DNA from: Nitrospirota bacterium
GTDB lineage: Bacteria; Nitrospirota; Thermodesulfovibrionia; Thermodesulfovibrionales; JdFR-88
NCBI GenBank assembly: GCA_021813405.1
Contig: JAKAKS010000043.1
Location: forward strand, 19,083-83,082
Direction of reading: 5' to 3'
DNA length: 64,000 nt
The stretch's first letter is position 1. Each line of letters begins with the position of its first letter. Of this stretch, positions 45,211-55,567 are shown in pieces. Both the position numbers and the translations under genes were made by a program. The notes below the pieces were generated by a model. The model was not told the origin of the DNA and made no database searches. It saw only the letters and a list, made by a program, of their open reading frames with translations.

Positions 45211-45825
45211 ATGAAAAACAAGAAGGCGGAGAAGGGCCATAACGACAGCCATGGCGGGCACGCACATGAAACGGACGTGCAGCATGATGCGGTTGAAGCC
45301 GGTTTAACCGGCAGCCAGGAGGCTGTTCAGGCTGAGCGCGTGGAAAAGGCGGAGGAAGGCAAGTTGAAGGTGATCGAGCAGGAACTGGATGACCAGAAGG
45401 ACAAGTACGTAAGGCTGTATGCAGAGTTTGACAATTACAGGAAAAGAATGATCAAGGAACGGGACGAGATTTCCAGGAGGTGCAACGAGGAGCTTGTGAC
45501 GGCGCTTTTGCCAACTCTGGACAATCTTGAAACCGCCTTCAAACATGCCCAGGACGCCTCCGAGGCCCTTCAGCAGGGCGTGGAGATGACCATGCGGGAA
45601 TTCAGGCGCACCCTGGAAAAATTCGGGCTGAAACCGATAGATGCGCTCGGACAGCCTTTTAATCCGGAGTTCCACCACGCAATTGCCCAGGAGGACCGTG
45701 ATGACGTGCCGGACAAGACGGTTGTGGAGGAACTAAGGAGCGGCTATTTATTTAACGACAGAGTCATACGGGCCAGTATGGTTGTTGTATCCAAAGGACA
45801 AAGTATCCCAAAGGAGGATTTATAA
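45211..45825 (+). CDS. grpE: Nucleotide exchange factor GrpE
   Basis: A 204-residue DnaK exchange factor: a charged, His-rich N-terminus (GHNDSHGGHAHETD), a long coiled-coil containing DKYVRLYAEFDNYRKRM, LLPTLDNLETAF, and the beta-wing FNPEFHHAIAQE...VVEELRSGYLFNDRVIRASMVVV. Starts directly after the hrcA stop. Confidence 0.97.
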   Translation: MKNKKAEKGHNDSHGGHAHETDVQHDAVEAGLTGSQEAVQAERVEKAEEGKLKVIEQELDDQKDKYVRLYAEFDNYRKRMIKERDEISRRCNEELVTALLPTLDNLETAFKHAQDASEALQQGVEMTMREFRRTLEKFGLKPIDALGQPFNPEFHHAIAQEDRDDVPDKTVVEELRSGYLFNDRVIRASMVVVSKGQSIPKEDL

Positions 45826-47745
45826 ATGGCAAAGGCGATAGGTATTGACCTGGGCACCACAAACTCGGTTGTCGCCGTCGTTATCGGCGGGGAGCCGGTG
45901 GTGATCCCCAATCAGGAAGGCAGCCGCACTACCCCGTCCGTGGTGGCCTTCACCGACAAGGGTGAAAGACTGGTGGGGCAGATTGCCAAGCGGCAGGCGA
46001 TCACAAACCCGGAGAACACAATTTTTTCAATTAAAAGACTTATGGGCCGCAAATATGATTCAAGGGAAGCCCAGCACGCACACGAGAGGCTGCCTTATAA
46101 AATAGTGCAGGCAGCAAACGGGGACGCCCATGTGGAGAGCAGGGGAAAAGCCTACTCCCCGCCGGAGATATCGGCGATGATCCTGCAGAAACTGAAACAG
46201 GCCGCGGAGGATTACCTGGGCGAGACTGTTTCCGATGCCGTTATCACCGTGCCCGCGTATTTTGACGACAGCCAAAGGCAGGCCACAAAGGACGCTGGCA
46301 GAATAGCCGGGCTAAACGTGCTCAGGATTATAAACGAGCCCACGGCGGCTTCCCTTGCCTACGGCATGGACAAGAAGAAAGAGGAGAAGATCGCCGTTTA
46401 TGACCTTGGCGGCGGCACGTTCGACATATCCATCCTGGAGATCGGGCAAGGCGTTATCGAGGTGCGCTCCACAAACGGTGACACATATCTGGGCGGCGAC
46501 GACTTCGACATGAGGATAATGGACTGGCTTGCCGAGGAGTTCAAGAAAGAGTCCGGGATAGACCTGAAAAAGGACAGAATGGCCCTCCAGAGGCTGAAGG
46601 AAGCTGCCGAAAGGGCGAAGATAGAGCTGTCCAACGCGATGGAAACGGAGATAAACCTGCCGTTTATCACCGCGGACGCAACCGGGCCAAAGCACCTGCT
46701 TATAAAGCTGTCCAGGGCCAAAATGGAACAGCTTTGCGGCGACCTGATTGAAAAGACCATCCAGCCCTGCAAACGCGCTCTGCAGGACGCGTCCATGGAA
46801 ACCTCCGTTATAGATGAGGTGCTGCTCGTTGGCGGCCAGACAAGGACCCCCAAGGTACAGGCCACCGTCAAGGACTTTTTCGGCAAGGAGCCTAACCGCA
46901 CCGTGAATCCGGACGAGGTTGTGGCAGTAGGCGCGGCCATACAGGCGGCGGTGCTGAAAGGCGAGGTAAAGGAAGTCCTTCTTCTGGACGTCACTCCGCT
47001 TTCGCTGGGCATCGAAACCCTTGGCGGCATATTCACAAAGATAATAGAGAGGAACACCACCATTCCCACAAGGAAAAGCCAGATATTTTCAACGGCCTCC
47101 GACAGCCAGCCCGCGGTCACAATAAGGGTGTTCCAGGGCGAAAGGGAAATGGCCTCGGACAACAAGCTGCTGGGCGTGTTCGAGCTGGTCGGCATACCGC
47201 CGGCCCCAAGGGGCGTCCCTCAGATAGAGGTGACATTTGACATAGACGCAAACGGCATCCTGCACGTGTCCGCCAAGGACCTGGGCACCGGCAAGGAGCA
47301 GTCCATAAAGATAACGGCCTCCAGCGGGCTTTCCGAGGCCGAGATAAAGAACATGACCCGCGACGCCGAAAGCCACTCGGATGAAGACAAGCGCAAGCGC
47401 GCCATGGCCGAGGCCAAGAACGAGGCGGACACGCTTGTCTACTCGGTTGAGAAGAGCCTGAAGGAGTTTGGAGACAAGCTCTCGGAATCCGATAAGCGCG
47501 AGGTTGAGGAGGCCCTGGAAGCCTGCAAGAAGGGCAAGGAAGAGGCAACTGACCCCGACGCGCTTAGGAAGCTTACGGAGAGGCTCACCCAGGCGTCCCA
47601 CAAGCTGGCGGAGCATGTCTACAGGAAGGCCGGCGCAGGCGCTCAGGCAGGGGCTGGCCCCGAAGCAGGCGCACAAACAGAACAGCAGAAACCCGGCGAG
47701 GAAAAGGTGATGGAGGCCGAGTTCGAGGAAGAAGACAAGAAGTAA
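45826..47745 (+). CDS. dnaK: Hsp70 chaperone DnaK
   Basis: A 639-residue Hsp70: [57 protein letters not shown], linker [18 protein letters not shown], substrate domain and a C-terminal tail ending in an acidic EFEEEDKK. Full length. AAAGGAGG lies before the ATG. Followed by a strong terminator that separates it from dnaJ. Confidence 0.98.
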   Translation: MAKAIGIDLGTTNSVVAVVIGGEPVVIPNQEGSRTTPSVVAFTDKGERLVGQIAKRQAITNPENTIFSIKRLMGRKYDSREAQHAHERLPYKIVQAANGDAHVESRGKAYSPPEISAMILQKLKQAAEDYLGETVSDAVITVPAYFDDSQRQATKDAGRIAGLNVLRIINEPTAASLAYGMDKKKEEKIAVYDLGGGTFDISILEIGQGVIEVRSTNGDTYLGGDDFDMRIMDWLAEEFKKESGIDLKKDRMALQRLKEAAERAKIELSNAMETEINLPFITADATGPKHLLIKLSRAKMEQLCGDLIEKTIQPCKRALQDASMETSVIDEVLLVGGQTRTPKVQATVKDFFGKEPNRTVNPDEVVAVGAAIQAAVLKGEVKEVLLLDVTPLSLGIETLGGIFTKIIERNTTIPTRKSQIFSTASDSQPAVTIRVFQGEREMASDNKLLGVFELVGIPPAPRGVPQIEVTFDIDANGILHVSAKDLGTGKEQSIKITASSGLSEAEIKNMTRDAESHSDEDKRKRAMAEAKNEADTLVYSVEKSLKEFGDKLSESDKREVEEALEACKKGKEEATDPDALRKLTERLTQASHKLAEHVYRKAGAGAQAGAGPEAGAQTEQQKPGEEKVMEAEFEEEDKK

Positions 47746-47766
47746 AAGCGGCTTAAAATAGCCATA

Positions 47767-47796
47767 GGGGCGGATTGTTATCCGCCCCTTTTCTTT
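47767..47796 (+). terminator. Rho-independent terminator after dnaK
   Basis: A perfect 9-base stem GGGGCGGAT/ATCCGCCCC with a TGTT loop, followed by TTTTCTTT, 21 bases past the dnaK stop. Confidence 0.9.
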
Positions 47797-47854
47797 CCGG
47801 CATTTATAATTGCGGGCAGATGGCCCAAGAAAGTCAACTTGAAATTTACCGGAA

Positions 47855-47953
47855 CCTATCTCAAAATAGATACTGAAGCGAAAGAGAGGGGAAATTGCGG
47901 AAGACAAGGCCGCGGTTTAAACCTCTTGCAGCCAGAAGCGATTTTGAGATAGG
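47855..47953. repeat. 99-base element bounded by perfect 13-base inverted repeats
   Basis: CCTATCTCAAAAT at 47855-47867 is exactly complementary to ATTTTGAGATAGG at 47941-47953. The interior contains GAAGCG next to both ends and no coding frame. It lies between the dnaK terminator and dnaJ. It could be a small non-autonomous mobile element or a long-range RNA stem. Confidence 0.6.
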
Positions 47954-47981
47954 CTCTAAGACCAGCTAAAATAATTTAGGA

Positions 47982-49103
47982 ATGAAAGATTATTACGAAA
48001 CGCTAGGTGTATCCAAGAACGCCTCCCAGGAAGAGATAAAAAAGGCGTTCAGGCATCTTGCGCTCAAATACCACCCGGACAGGAACAACGGCGCAAAGGA
48101 CGCCGAGGAGAAATTCAAGGAGATAAACGAGGCATATACGTGCCTCGGCGACGCCAGCAAGCGCGCCCAGTACGACGCCACCGGCACATGCAACCCGGGC
48201 GCCGGCATGGGCGGGTTCGATTTCCAGGGCGCTGGCTTTGGGGATGTATTTGAAAATATCTTCGACAGCTTTTTTGGCGGCGGCGCGTTTGGCGCGTCGG
48301 GTTTCGGCGGCCGCAGGGGCCCCAGGCCCGAAAGAGGTAACGACCTCCGCTACGATATAGAGCTGGACCTTGAAGAGGCCGCATCCGGTGTAAAGAGAAC
48401 ACTTAAAATTCCCAAAACCGCAATCTGCTCCGAATGCTCAGGAACCGGCTCCAAAACCGGGCGCACAAACACCTGCCCCGATTGCCGCGGCACGGGCCAG
48501 GTCCGTTACCAGCAGGGCTTCTTCAGCGTAAGCCGCACATGCTCCAAGTGCGGCGGCACGGGCCAGACAATCACCGATAAATGCTCCAGGTGCTCCGGCG
48601 CTGGCAGGGTGAGAGTTGAGCGGGAGCTGACCATCACGATCCCAGCCGGAGTGGAGGACGGCACCAGGTTCAGGATAACCGGCGAGGGGGAACTGGGCAC
48701 TCATAACGGCCCGCCTGGCGACCTGTACGTGGTTGCCTCGGTTAAAGAACATGCCGTGTTCAAGAGACATGGCGATGACATCCTTGTTGAGCATCAGTTT
48801 TCCATCACGCAGGCCATTCTGGGCGCCGAGGTGGAGGTTAACACGCTTTGGGGGCCAGAGAAGCTCCACATCCCCCCCGGCACTCAGCCCGGCCAGACGT
48901 TCAGGCTTAAGGGAATGGGTATGCCGCGCCTGCACAAGAAGACCAAAGGGGACCAGATTGTTATGGCCAGGGTGGCTGTGCCCTCCAAACTCACGGCCAG
49001 ACAGCGGGAACTGGTGGAGGAACTTGCCAGAGAGTCCGGCGAGACAGTGCATAAGGGTGGAGTTATGGAAAAACTCCGCGACATCTTCGCCGCCGGCAGT
49101 TAA
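47982..49103 (+). CDS. dnaJ: Chaperone DnaJ
   Basis: A 373-residue type I Hsp40: J domain with YHPDRNNG, Gly/Phe-rich linker ([15 protein letters not shown]), four CxxCxGxG zinc repeats ([36 protein letters not shown]) and the C-terminal substrate domain ([22 protein letters not shown]). It lies downstream of dnaK but after a terminator and an inverted-repeat element, so it probably has its own promoter. Coupled to rsmE by a one-base overlap. Confidence 0.98.
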   Translation: MKDYYETLGVSKNASQEEIKKAFRHLALKYHPDRNNGAKDAEEKFKEINEAYTCLGDASKRAQYDATGTCNPGAGMGGFDFQGAGFGDVFENIFDSFFGGGAFGASGFGGRRGPRPERGNDLRYDIELDLEEAASGVKRTLKIPKTAICSECSGTGSKTGRTNTCPDCRGTGQVRYQQGFFSVSRTCSKCGGTGQTITDKCSRCSGAGRVRVERELTITIPAGVEDGTRFRITGEGELGTHNGPPGDLYVVASVKEHAVFKRHGDDILVEHQFSITQAILGAEVEVNTLWGPEKLHIPPGTQPGQTFRLKGMGMPRLHKKTKGDQIVMARVAVPSKLTARQRELVEELARESGETVHKGGVMEKLRDIFAAGS

Positions 49104-49810
49104 TGCGCCTTTACTATCCAGACCTTTTACCTGACTGCCAAATAGAACTAACCGGAGAAGATTTTAATTACCTCAAAAACGTCCTGCGGGCCGGGACAGG
49201 GAGCAAGGTTTCCCTTTTCGATGGCAAGGGCAACTCCGCCCAGGCCGTTATAACGGGCGTATACCCAAACCGGATGACCGTCAGGACAGAAAGCGTCTCC
49301 GCCTCCGTGGAAACGGAATCCCAGTTAAAAACAGTCCTGCTGCAAGGAATGCTCAAGGGGCAGAAGATGGACCTTGTGGTCCAGAAGGCGGTTGAACTGG
49401 GCGCCACTGAAATTATTCCGGTTATTACCGTCCGCGCCGAAGTGCGCGAGACCAGGAAAATCGACCGCTGGAAGAAGATCGCCCAGGAGGCCGCAAAGCA
49501 GTGCGGCAGGACTGTTACACCAGAGATATCCGGACCGCTCGCGTTCAAGGATTGCATAAAGGGTTTTCCGGCCGGCGTCATCTTCTGGGAAGGCGGAGGC
49601 TATAGCCTGAAAAAGGCGGGCATTCATAAAACCCACGCAGAGCTGGCCGTTGCCATCGGGCCCGAAGGCGGCTTTACTGAAGATGAGGTTTCGCTTGCAA
49701 AGGAATCAGGGTTTTGCGTCTGCTCACTTGGCCCGCGCATTTTACGGGCGGAAACAGCAGCCATCGCGGCCCTTGCGCTTGTGCAGTATCAGTTTGGGGA
49801 TTTGGGGTAA
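49103..49810 (+). CDS. rsmE: 16S rRNA (uracil1498-N3)-methyltransferase
   Basis: A 235-residue SPOUT methyltransferase with the SAM-binding knot motifs AIGPEGGFTEDEV and LGPRILRAETAAIAAL, and GMLKGQKMDLVVQKAVELGATEIIP. It modifies 16S rRNA in the assembled small subunit. The dnaJ-rsmE order is common in many bacteria. Confidence 0.96.
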   Translation: MRLYYPDLLPDCQIELTGEDFNYLKNVLRAGTGSKVSLFDGKGNSAQAVITGVYPNRMTVRTESVSASVETESQLKTVLLQGMLKGQKMDLVVQKAVELGATEIIPVITVRAEVRETRKIDRWKKIAQEAAKQCGRTVTPEISGPLAFKDCIKGFPAGVIFWEGGGYSLKKAGIHKTHAELAVAIGPEGGFTEDEVSLAKESGFCVCSLGPRILRAETAAIAALALVQYQFGDLG

Positions 49811-49820
49811 GCGGCCAATA

Positions 49821-52613
49821 TTACGCCAAGTGCTTCTTCAGGTACTCCCCAGTATAGGAGGACTTACTCTTTAAGAGTTTCCCCGGCGGGCCCTGGAAGA
49901 CAATCTTTCCGCCATCCTTGCCGCCCTCCGGGCCAAGGTCTACAACCCAGTCCGCGGCGGCGGTCACATCCAGATTGTGCTCTATAACGATTACCGTATT
50001 GCCGCCTTCCACAAGTTTTCTAAGCATCAGAAGCAGCGCGGCCACATCCCTGTAATGCAGCCCCACCGTGGGCTCGTCCAGAAAATAGACGAAGCCGGTC
50101 TTGGGGGCAAGCCCAAGCTCCGCGCAAATCTTCAGCCTCTGCGCCTCTCCGCCGGAAAGCGTGGTTGCCGGCTGGCCAAGCCTCAGGTATCCAAGCCCGA
50201 TGTCTATCATCTGTTGCAGCCTGCCCGTTATCTGGTGCTCCCCGGCAAAAAAAGCGCGGGCGTCTTCAACCGTCATCGCAAGCACTTCGTTTATGTCCCT
50301 GCCCTTGTAATGCACGCCAAGCGCCTCATGCCCGTACCGCCTGCCATTGCACGCCTCGCATTTGATATAAAGGTCCTCAAAGAAGTACATCTCAAGCTTC
50401 TGGTAGCCCTCGCCGCTGCATGCCGGGCACCTGCCGCCCGGCACATTGAACGAGAAGAAGCCCGGCCCGAAGCCGTGCGCCCTGGCCTCCGGCTGGGCAG
50501 CATATATCTTTCTTATGGAGTCGAATATCTTCAAGTACGTAACCGGATTGGAGCGCGGCGACCTTCCTATCGGGCTCTGGTCTATAAGGCGCACGCCCCT
50601 TATCTTCTCCACGCCTTCCAAAGCGCCAAACGGAAGCGGGTCCTCAGGCTCCAGCCTCAGATGCCTGGCCAGGGCGCGGTACAGTGTCTCCACCACAAGG
50701 CTGCTCTTGCCGGAGCCGGACACCCCCGAAACAACAGTAAGCATGCCAAGCGGGAACTTCACGTTCAGGTTGTCCAGGTTGTTCCCTTTTGCGCCGCGCA
50801 CCCCTATCCAGCTTTCAGCCGCTCCGCCTCTGGGGTCCGCAAGCACTGGCTTGCGCGGGGCCGTTATTTTGGGAAGCGGTATCCGGTCTTTCCCAACAAC
50901 ATATCTTGCCGTTACAGTGTCGGCCTTTAAAAAATCCTTCTTCGGCCCGGAGAATACCACGCCGCCGCCCAGGTATCCGCCGCCCGGCCCAAGCTCAACA
51001 ATCCAGTCCCCGCTTTCGATTATGCTCTTGTCGTGCTCCACTATTAAAAGCGTGTTGCCAAGCCCGGAGAGTTCGCGCATTATCTGGGCAATTCTATCGG
51101 TGTCCCTTGCGTGAAGCCCCACGGTAGGCTCGTCCAGCACATACAAAGTTCCCGTAAGCCGTGATGCAAGCTGGTTTGAAAGGTTCACCCTTTGGTACTC
51201 GCCGCCGGATAGTGTTCTGGACTCACGGTTCATGCTCAGGTAACCAAGCCCTACCCTGTCTAAAAAGCCAAGCTTCATCCCTATCTGCCGCAGCGGCTCC
51301 CTGGCGGCCTGCGCCTTTTCGCCTGAAAGAGGCAGAGCGCCAAAAAACCCGATCAGGCCGCTTACCGGCATGGCGGTAAGCGCGGCGATATCACGCCCGT
51401 TCAGTTTGTATGCCAGCGCTTCCGGCCGAAGCCGTTTTCCCCTGCATTCCGGGCACACCTCGCCCTTTCTGTAACGTGACAGGAAAACACGGACGTGAAG
51501 CTTGTACCTTTTGCCCTCCAGTTCCTCGAAGAAATCATTTATCCCGTAAAAGCCCTTGCCTTTAAAAATCAGCTCCTTCTGGGCCTTCGAGAGTTCCCTC
51601 CATGGCTTATTCACCGGGAAGCCCGTGCCCTTCAGCGCCTTTAGCATCTGCCTGGCCCACCACTTATAGGAAGGCTTTTGCCACGGCTCTATCGCGCCCT
51701 CGGAAAGCGACAGATACGGGTCCGGCACTATCAGCCCCTCGGAATACTTGAGCACATTGCCAAACCCCTTGCACGCCGGGCACGCCCCTATCGGGTGATT
51801 GAAAGAAAAGAGTATCGGTGCGGGCTCCGGCATCTCGAAACCGCAGGTGTCGCAGATATTGCCTGAGGAGAATATCAACTCCGGGGTGGCCAGGCCCTCA
51901 GAGGCCGCTTCCTGGCTGGCCGCCAGTTTTACCTTCATCTTTCCATGTCCGAACTTGAACGCGCCCTCAACCGAATCCGCAAAGCGCGGCTCGTCCCTTA
52001 TAACAAGCCTGTCCAGCACCACATCGTAAGGCGGCGCAGGGACTTTTTTGGCTTGGATGAAAGATGGGTCCTCAAGGTCCAACGCCTCACCGTTCAGCAT
52101 GATCCTGTGGAAACCTTTACTCTTTAGTTCCGCGATAGGCTCGTGGCTTGTAAATATTATGAACGCGCGCCCGCCCGGATGGGCGTCAAGCAGGTGCTTT
52201 ACAATCTCCGAGGGGGCCCATTTTTTTACCTCCGTGCCGCAAGTGGGGCAGTACGGCACGGCCGTTTTCGAGTAAAGCAGCCTCAGGTAATCGTAAACCT
52301 CCGTTGCCGTGCCCACCGTGGAACGGGAGCCCCTTACGGTATTTCTCTGCTCCAGGGCTATGGCCGGGCGGATGTTTGTTATGGTGTCCACGGCGGGGCG
52401 GTCCAGTTTTTCAAGGAACAGCCGCGCATATGTGGAAAGCGATTCTATAAACCTCCATTGCCCCTCGGCAAAGACGGTATCGAACGCCAGGGAGGACTTG
52501 CCGGAACCGGACACCCCGGTTATAACTATCATCTTGTCGTGCGGGAGAGCCAGGTCTATGTTTTTAAGGTTGTTCTGCCTGGCCCCTTTTATTACAAGCT
52601 CATCGAAAGACAT
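49821..52613 (-). CDS. uvrA: Excinuclease ABC subunit A
   Basis: A 930-residue DNA damage sensor of nucleotide excision repair. Two ABC ATPase halves: Walker A sites VITGVSGSGKSSLAF and VVSGVSGSGKSSLVV, signatures TLSGGEYQR and TLSGGEAQRLK, and Walker B LYVLDEPTVGLHARD / VYFLDEPTVGLHYRD. Zinc cysteines occur in CPTCGTEVKKW, CDTCGFEMPE, CPACKGFG and CPACSGEGYQ. Full length. It stands alone, converging with rsmE. Confidence 0.98.
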   Translation of the reverse strand: MSFDELVIKGARQNNLKNIDLALPHDKMIVITGVSGSGKSSLAFDTVFAEGQWRFIESLSTYARLFLEKLDRPAVDTITNIRPAIALEQRNTVRGSRSTVGTATEVYDYLRLLYSKTAVPYCPTCGTEVKKWAPSEIVKHLLDAHPGGRAFIIFTSHEPIAELKSKGFHRIMLNGEALDLEDPSFIQAKKVPAPPYDVVLDRLVIRDEPRFADSVEGAFKFGHGKMKVKLAASQEAASEGLATPELIFSSGNICDTCGFEMPEPAPILFSFNHPIGACPACKGFGNVLKYSEGLIVPDPYLSLSEGAIEPWQKPSYKWWARQMLKALKGTGFPVNKPWRELSKAQKELIFKGKGFYGINDFFEELEGKRYKLHVRVFLSRYRKGEVCPECRGKRLRPEALAYKLNGRDIAALTAMPVSGLIGFFGALPLSGEKAQAAREPLRQIGMKLGFLDRVGLGYLSMNRESRTLSGGEYQRVNLSNQLASRLTGTLYVLDEPTVGLHARDTDRIAQIMRELSGLGNTLLIVEHDKSIIESGDWIVELGPGGGYLGGGVVFSGPKKDFLKADTVTARYVVGKDRIPLPKITAPRKPVLADPRGGAAESWIGVRGAKGNNLDNLNVKFPLGMLTVVSGVSGSGKSSLVVETLYRALARHLRLEPEDPLPFGALEGVEKIRGVRLIDQSPIGRSPRSNPVTYLKIFDSIRKIYAAQPEARAHGFGPGFFSFNVPGGRCPACSGEGYQKLEMYFFEDLYIKCEACNGRRYGHEALGVHYKGRDINEVLAMTVEDARAFFAGEHQITGRLQQMIDIGLGYLRLGQPATTLSGGEAQRLKICAELGLAPKTGFVYFLDEPTVGLHYRDVAALLLMLRKLVEGGNTVIVIEHNLDVTAAADWVVDLGPEGGKDGGKIVFQGPPGKLLKSKSSYTGEYLKKHLA

Positions 52614-52622
52614 CGTTTTATT

Positions 52623-53762
52623 TTAACATTTGTCTTCCATAATCCCACCCTTGCCTACCTTAAACACCCGCCCCCGCCAGCTAACCTTGTTGCCCGCAAA
52701 GCTGACCGCCCATACAAAAAAGCCGGCAATATCCCTGACAGGCAAAAAAACCAGCCACTTGAGCCAGGATTTTTTTCTTATGAATTTGCCATACACTGCA
52801 AAAGCGGCCCCATACCTAAACACAAATATTGCCGCAAACAGGGCCGCGGACAAAGGCCCGGGGACGGCAAGGAGATAAGCCAGACCGTAAGTAAGCGCAT
52901 GGGTGACCCCGTAGCCAAGGTAACCCTTGGGCCTGGACGTCCTGTAAGTCCTGGCCCATCTCAGTTGCCTGGAAAGGTAATCGCCCAAGCCCTCCCTGCC
53001 AGGCACAAGGTCCATTATGTAACGGGAGAGCCTGACGCTGCGCCCTGTATCGAAGAGTCTTTTGCCCAACTGGTAATCGTCGGCCAGATAATGCGCAATG
53101 GGCCCCCATCCGCCAGCCTCATCCAGCGCGCCCCTGGAAAAGAGCATAGAGGCCCCGAACCCGAAAGAAAGCCCGCCTTCCACAACCCGCGCCACCATGA
53201 CAGAGGGCATAAAATCCGTTGCTATCGCAAGGGACTCCAGTGCGCTGCCAGCCGAAACCGGCCCGGTTATCCTGTAAAGGCTGGTCACCATCCCCGCACC
53301 TTCAAAATATTCGGCCGCTATGGTTTTCAAGTATGTTTCATCCACGCGCATATCGCCGTCGCTGACGGCAATCAGATCGTTTCTGGCTGTTTGCGCCATC
53401 TTTTCAAGCAGCGACACCTTCCTGTTTGGGCCGGGTAATGCCCCGGTTACAACCACCTTGACCCTGCCGCCGGTTTCCGCCCCTATCTGCCCGGCTATTT
53501 GTATTGCCTGGTCATCTGCATCCTCCGTGCCCACAATAACTTCGTACTCCGGGTAATCCTGGGTGCAGAAGCTTTTAAGGTTTTCGCCGAACCCTCTATC
53601 CGCCCCTTTCACGGGCTTCAAGATGGATATTGGCGGATATTGGCTTTCGGGCCGGGCTGGCGGGGCTTCCTGGCGGTACAGGATTATGCAGGCCAGCGCA
53701 AATATCCAGTATGCGCACCCCGCGCAGGCAAGGGCAGGTAAAATTATCTTCAGGGTTTCCAT
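52623..53762 (-). CDS. hpnI: Hopanoid-associated family 2 glycosyltransferase (HpnI-like)
   Basis: A 379-residue membrane glycosyltransferase of the ceramide glucosyltransferase-like group. An N-terminal helix is followed by PPISILKPVKGADRGFGENL, DGDMRVDETYL (metal-binding Asp), HYLADDYQLGKRL and RQLRWARTYR (the Q/RxxRW motif), then C-terminal helices. HpnI is known to add N-acetylglucosamine to bacteriohopanetetrol; HpnK and HpnJ, which act afterwards, are encoded nearby. It lies 20 bases from the divergent hpnG. Confidence 0.9.
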   Translation of the reverse strand: METLKIILPALACAGCAYWIFALACIILYRQEAPPARPESQYPPISILKPVKGADRGFGENLKSFCTQDYPEYEVIVGTEDADDQAIQIAGQIGAETGGRVKVVVTGALPGPNRKVSLLEKMAQTARNDLIAVSDGDMRVDETYLKTIAAEYFEGAGMVTSLYRITGPVSAGSALESLAIATDFMPSVMVARVVEGGLSFGFGASMLFSRGALDEAGGWGPIAHYLADDYQLGKRLFDTGRSVRLSRYIMDLVPGREGLGDYLSRQLRWARTYRTSRPKGYLGYGVTHALTYGLAYLLAVPGPLSAALFAAIFVFRYGAAFAVYGKFIRKKSWLKWLVFLPVRDIAGFFVWAVSFAGNKVSWRGRVFKVGKGGIMEDKC

Positions 53763-53781
53763 TAGCGTATAATTTTAATCC

Positions 53782-54504
53782 ATGGCGGCTGATATTGGGG
53801 CATCAAAAATAAAAATCGCAGTCTTCTACGCGCTTGATGCGGAGATGAAGCCAACTCTGGCTATGCTCGGCAGAAGGATGCGTCTTGAACATGGAAATCT
53901 TAACCGGTTCGATATTGTGCAGGCCGGCCAGACATGCTTCATAAAAACAGGCATGGGGGTGAAAAACTCCGCCCAGGCCGCGCGGGAGTTTTTATATACA
54001 TTCAGGCCGGAAATTGTCATCTCCGCAGGGTTCGGCGGGATGCTGTTGGGCAAGGCCGATATAGGCAAGCCCCTTTCAATATCGGCAGTGGAACTCTATC
54101 CGGAAGGCGGCAAGCTGGAACTGCCCGATACCGGCCTTTTCACGGGTTTGCGGAAAGCTCCGCTTATAACAATTTCGCAATGGACGCGCAAGGCCGTGCT
54201 GAAAGAAAAAATCAGGCAAAAAGAGTTTTTTCTGGCAATTGATATGGAGACGTTCCCTCTTGCCTCGATGTGCCTGGAAAGGAAAATCCGGTTTGCCGGC
54301 ATCAGGGCCGTTACGGACGGCGAGGACATGGAGATAGATTTTACCCCGGAGGATGTGTCCGATGAGAGCGGGTATTACAGCGCCAGCAAGGCGGCATGGC
54401 TTATCGCAAAAAGACCGGCCCTTTTGCCCCAGGCGCTGAAACTTGGCGCAAATTCGCGCAAGGCGGCGGAAGCCATTTGTCAGGCACTCCTAAATATTCT
54501 TTAA
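53782..54504 (+). CDS. hpnG: Adenosylhopane nucleosidase/phosphorylase (HpnG-like)
   Basis: A 240-residue MTA/purine-nucleoside phosphorylase-fold protein: KIAVFYALDAEMKPTLAML, KTGMGVKNSAQAAREFL, ISAGFGGML and AIDMETFPLASMCLERKI (the usual MES/MET active-site segment). HpnG releases adenine from adenosylhopane after HpnH has attached it. It is on the opposite strand to the other hopanoid genes but between hpnI and hpnH. Confidence 0.88.
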   Translation: MAADIGASKIKIAVFYALDAEMKPTLAMLGRRMRLEHGNLNRFDIVQAGQTCFIKTGMGVKNSAQAAREFLYTFRPEIVISAGFGGMLLGKADIGKPLSISAVELYPEGGKLELPDTGLFTGLRKAPLITISQWTRKAVLKEKIRQKEFFLAIDMETFPLASMCLERKIRFAGIRAVTDGEDMEIDFTPEDVSDESGYYSASKAAWLIAKRPALLPQALKLGANSRKAAEAICQALLNIL

Positions 54505-54797
54505 TTTTTAAATACCTTTCTCCCTTTTGTGAGCAGTTGGGTATTGGATCAATGGCCGTGCCAGGGGCCGCAGGGCGGTTTCGCGAAGCGGGCCGCGCGT
54601 GCGCACGTCTGCAAGGGTCTTGCTGGAAATAACTCTGGCGCGGGCAAATACGGTGATGCTGGTAAAACGTGAGGCGCGGCCCCAGCGGAGGCAAACACCG
54701 CCCGCTGGGAAAAAAGAGAATTAATGCTTACCTAAGCGCAATCGGGTGACCTAAGTTAAACCATTGGATGCGGCTGGATGCGGCGCTTTTAATTCGT
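54505..54797. other. Intergenic region, possible eroded repeat copy
   Basis: About 290 bases between convergent genes. The segment 54673-54725 (CAAACACCGCCCGC followed by an A-run and AGAATTAATGC) loosely resembles the core of the dispersed repeat, but the flanks do not align. No gene or clear terminator is seen. Confidence 0.4.
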
Positions 54798-55541
54798 TTA
54801 CGGCCGCAAGGTTTTAGGCCTTGCCAGAAGCATCAGCGCGGGCAGCGCGAAAAGGAAAACCCCCATCCCCGCTATATTGTATTCCCTTATATAAACCGCC
54901 ACCGCCAGGTTGAAAAGGACAACTGAATAATAAAGCGCCGGGCCAGGAATTGTGCGCGCCATGCCTTGGTTAACCGAATCACGCCGGGCCGTTTTACTGC
55001 TTATGAGCTGGAACACACAGGCCATCACAAAACCCACAATAAGCCAGCCAACAAAATTCGAATACGGCACCCCGAAATAAGCCCCCCCATCCGGGTAATA
55101 ATATATCCTGCCCAGAAACCACCTGTCTCCCCGCAAGGCAACAGGGTCTATAAGGGCATCCAGGTAAACGAAAAAGAAAGAAGACAAAACGGCGCCTGGC
55201 AGGTCAAACCGGCCATCCGTTTTCCCCCTGTAAAGGGACACCAGCGAGTAGCTGGCGTACAAAAGGAATACGTAGCTCAAGGAGTCCATGAACGGCACTC
55301 CCGCAACCCACAGTTCCCGGCCTTTTGTGGCCTCTATGTACGTATAAAGCCCGTATGGAAATCCGTTGTGGATGGAGCTTACTTCGGACAGCCAGGCTAT
55401 CAGGTAGCCGGCAACGGAAAATACGGCCGCCTGGCGGAACCCGAACTGGAGCGAGCATGAGATAATGTATGCCGCAAAAAATGCAAAGACATACGGCCTC
55501 AACAAAACGGTGCCGGCAAGAAGATTAAGGAAGTGAAACAT
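54798..55541 (-). CDS. CruF/DUF422-like membrane protein
   Basis: A 247-residue protein with six to seven membrane helices. GFPYGLYTYIEATKGREL, VPFMDSLSYVFLLYASY, FFFVYLDALIDPVALRGDRW and YYYPDGGAYFGVPYSNFVGW are typical of the DUF422 family, whose characterised members (CruF) hydrate carotenoid ends. No carotenoid genes are near; the gene sits next to hpnH in the hopanoid island, so a terpenoid-lipid substrate is a reasonable guess only. Confidence 0.8.
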   Translation of the reverse strand: MFHFLNLLAGTVLLRPYVFAFFAAYIISCSLQFGFRQAAVFSVAGYLIAWLSEVSSIHNGFPYGLYTYIEATKGRELWVAGVPFMDSLSYVFLLYASYSLVSLYRGKTDGRFDLPGAVLSSFFFVYLDALIDPVALRGDRWFLGRIYYYPDGGAYFGVPYSNFVGWLIVGFVMACVFQLISSKTARRDSVNQGMARTIPGPALYYSVVLFNLAVAVYIREYNIAGMGVFLFALPALMLLARPKTLRP

Positions 55542-55567
55542 TCAGCAGGATGTTTTTGCCAAAGGGC

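Noticed and set aside
52143..53438. 431-codon plus-strand frame
   Set aside because: Spans antisense to uvrA and hpnI; low complexity of Arg/Pro/Gly expected of a shadow frame in GC-rich DNA.
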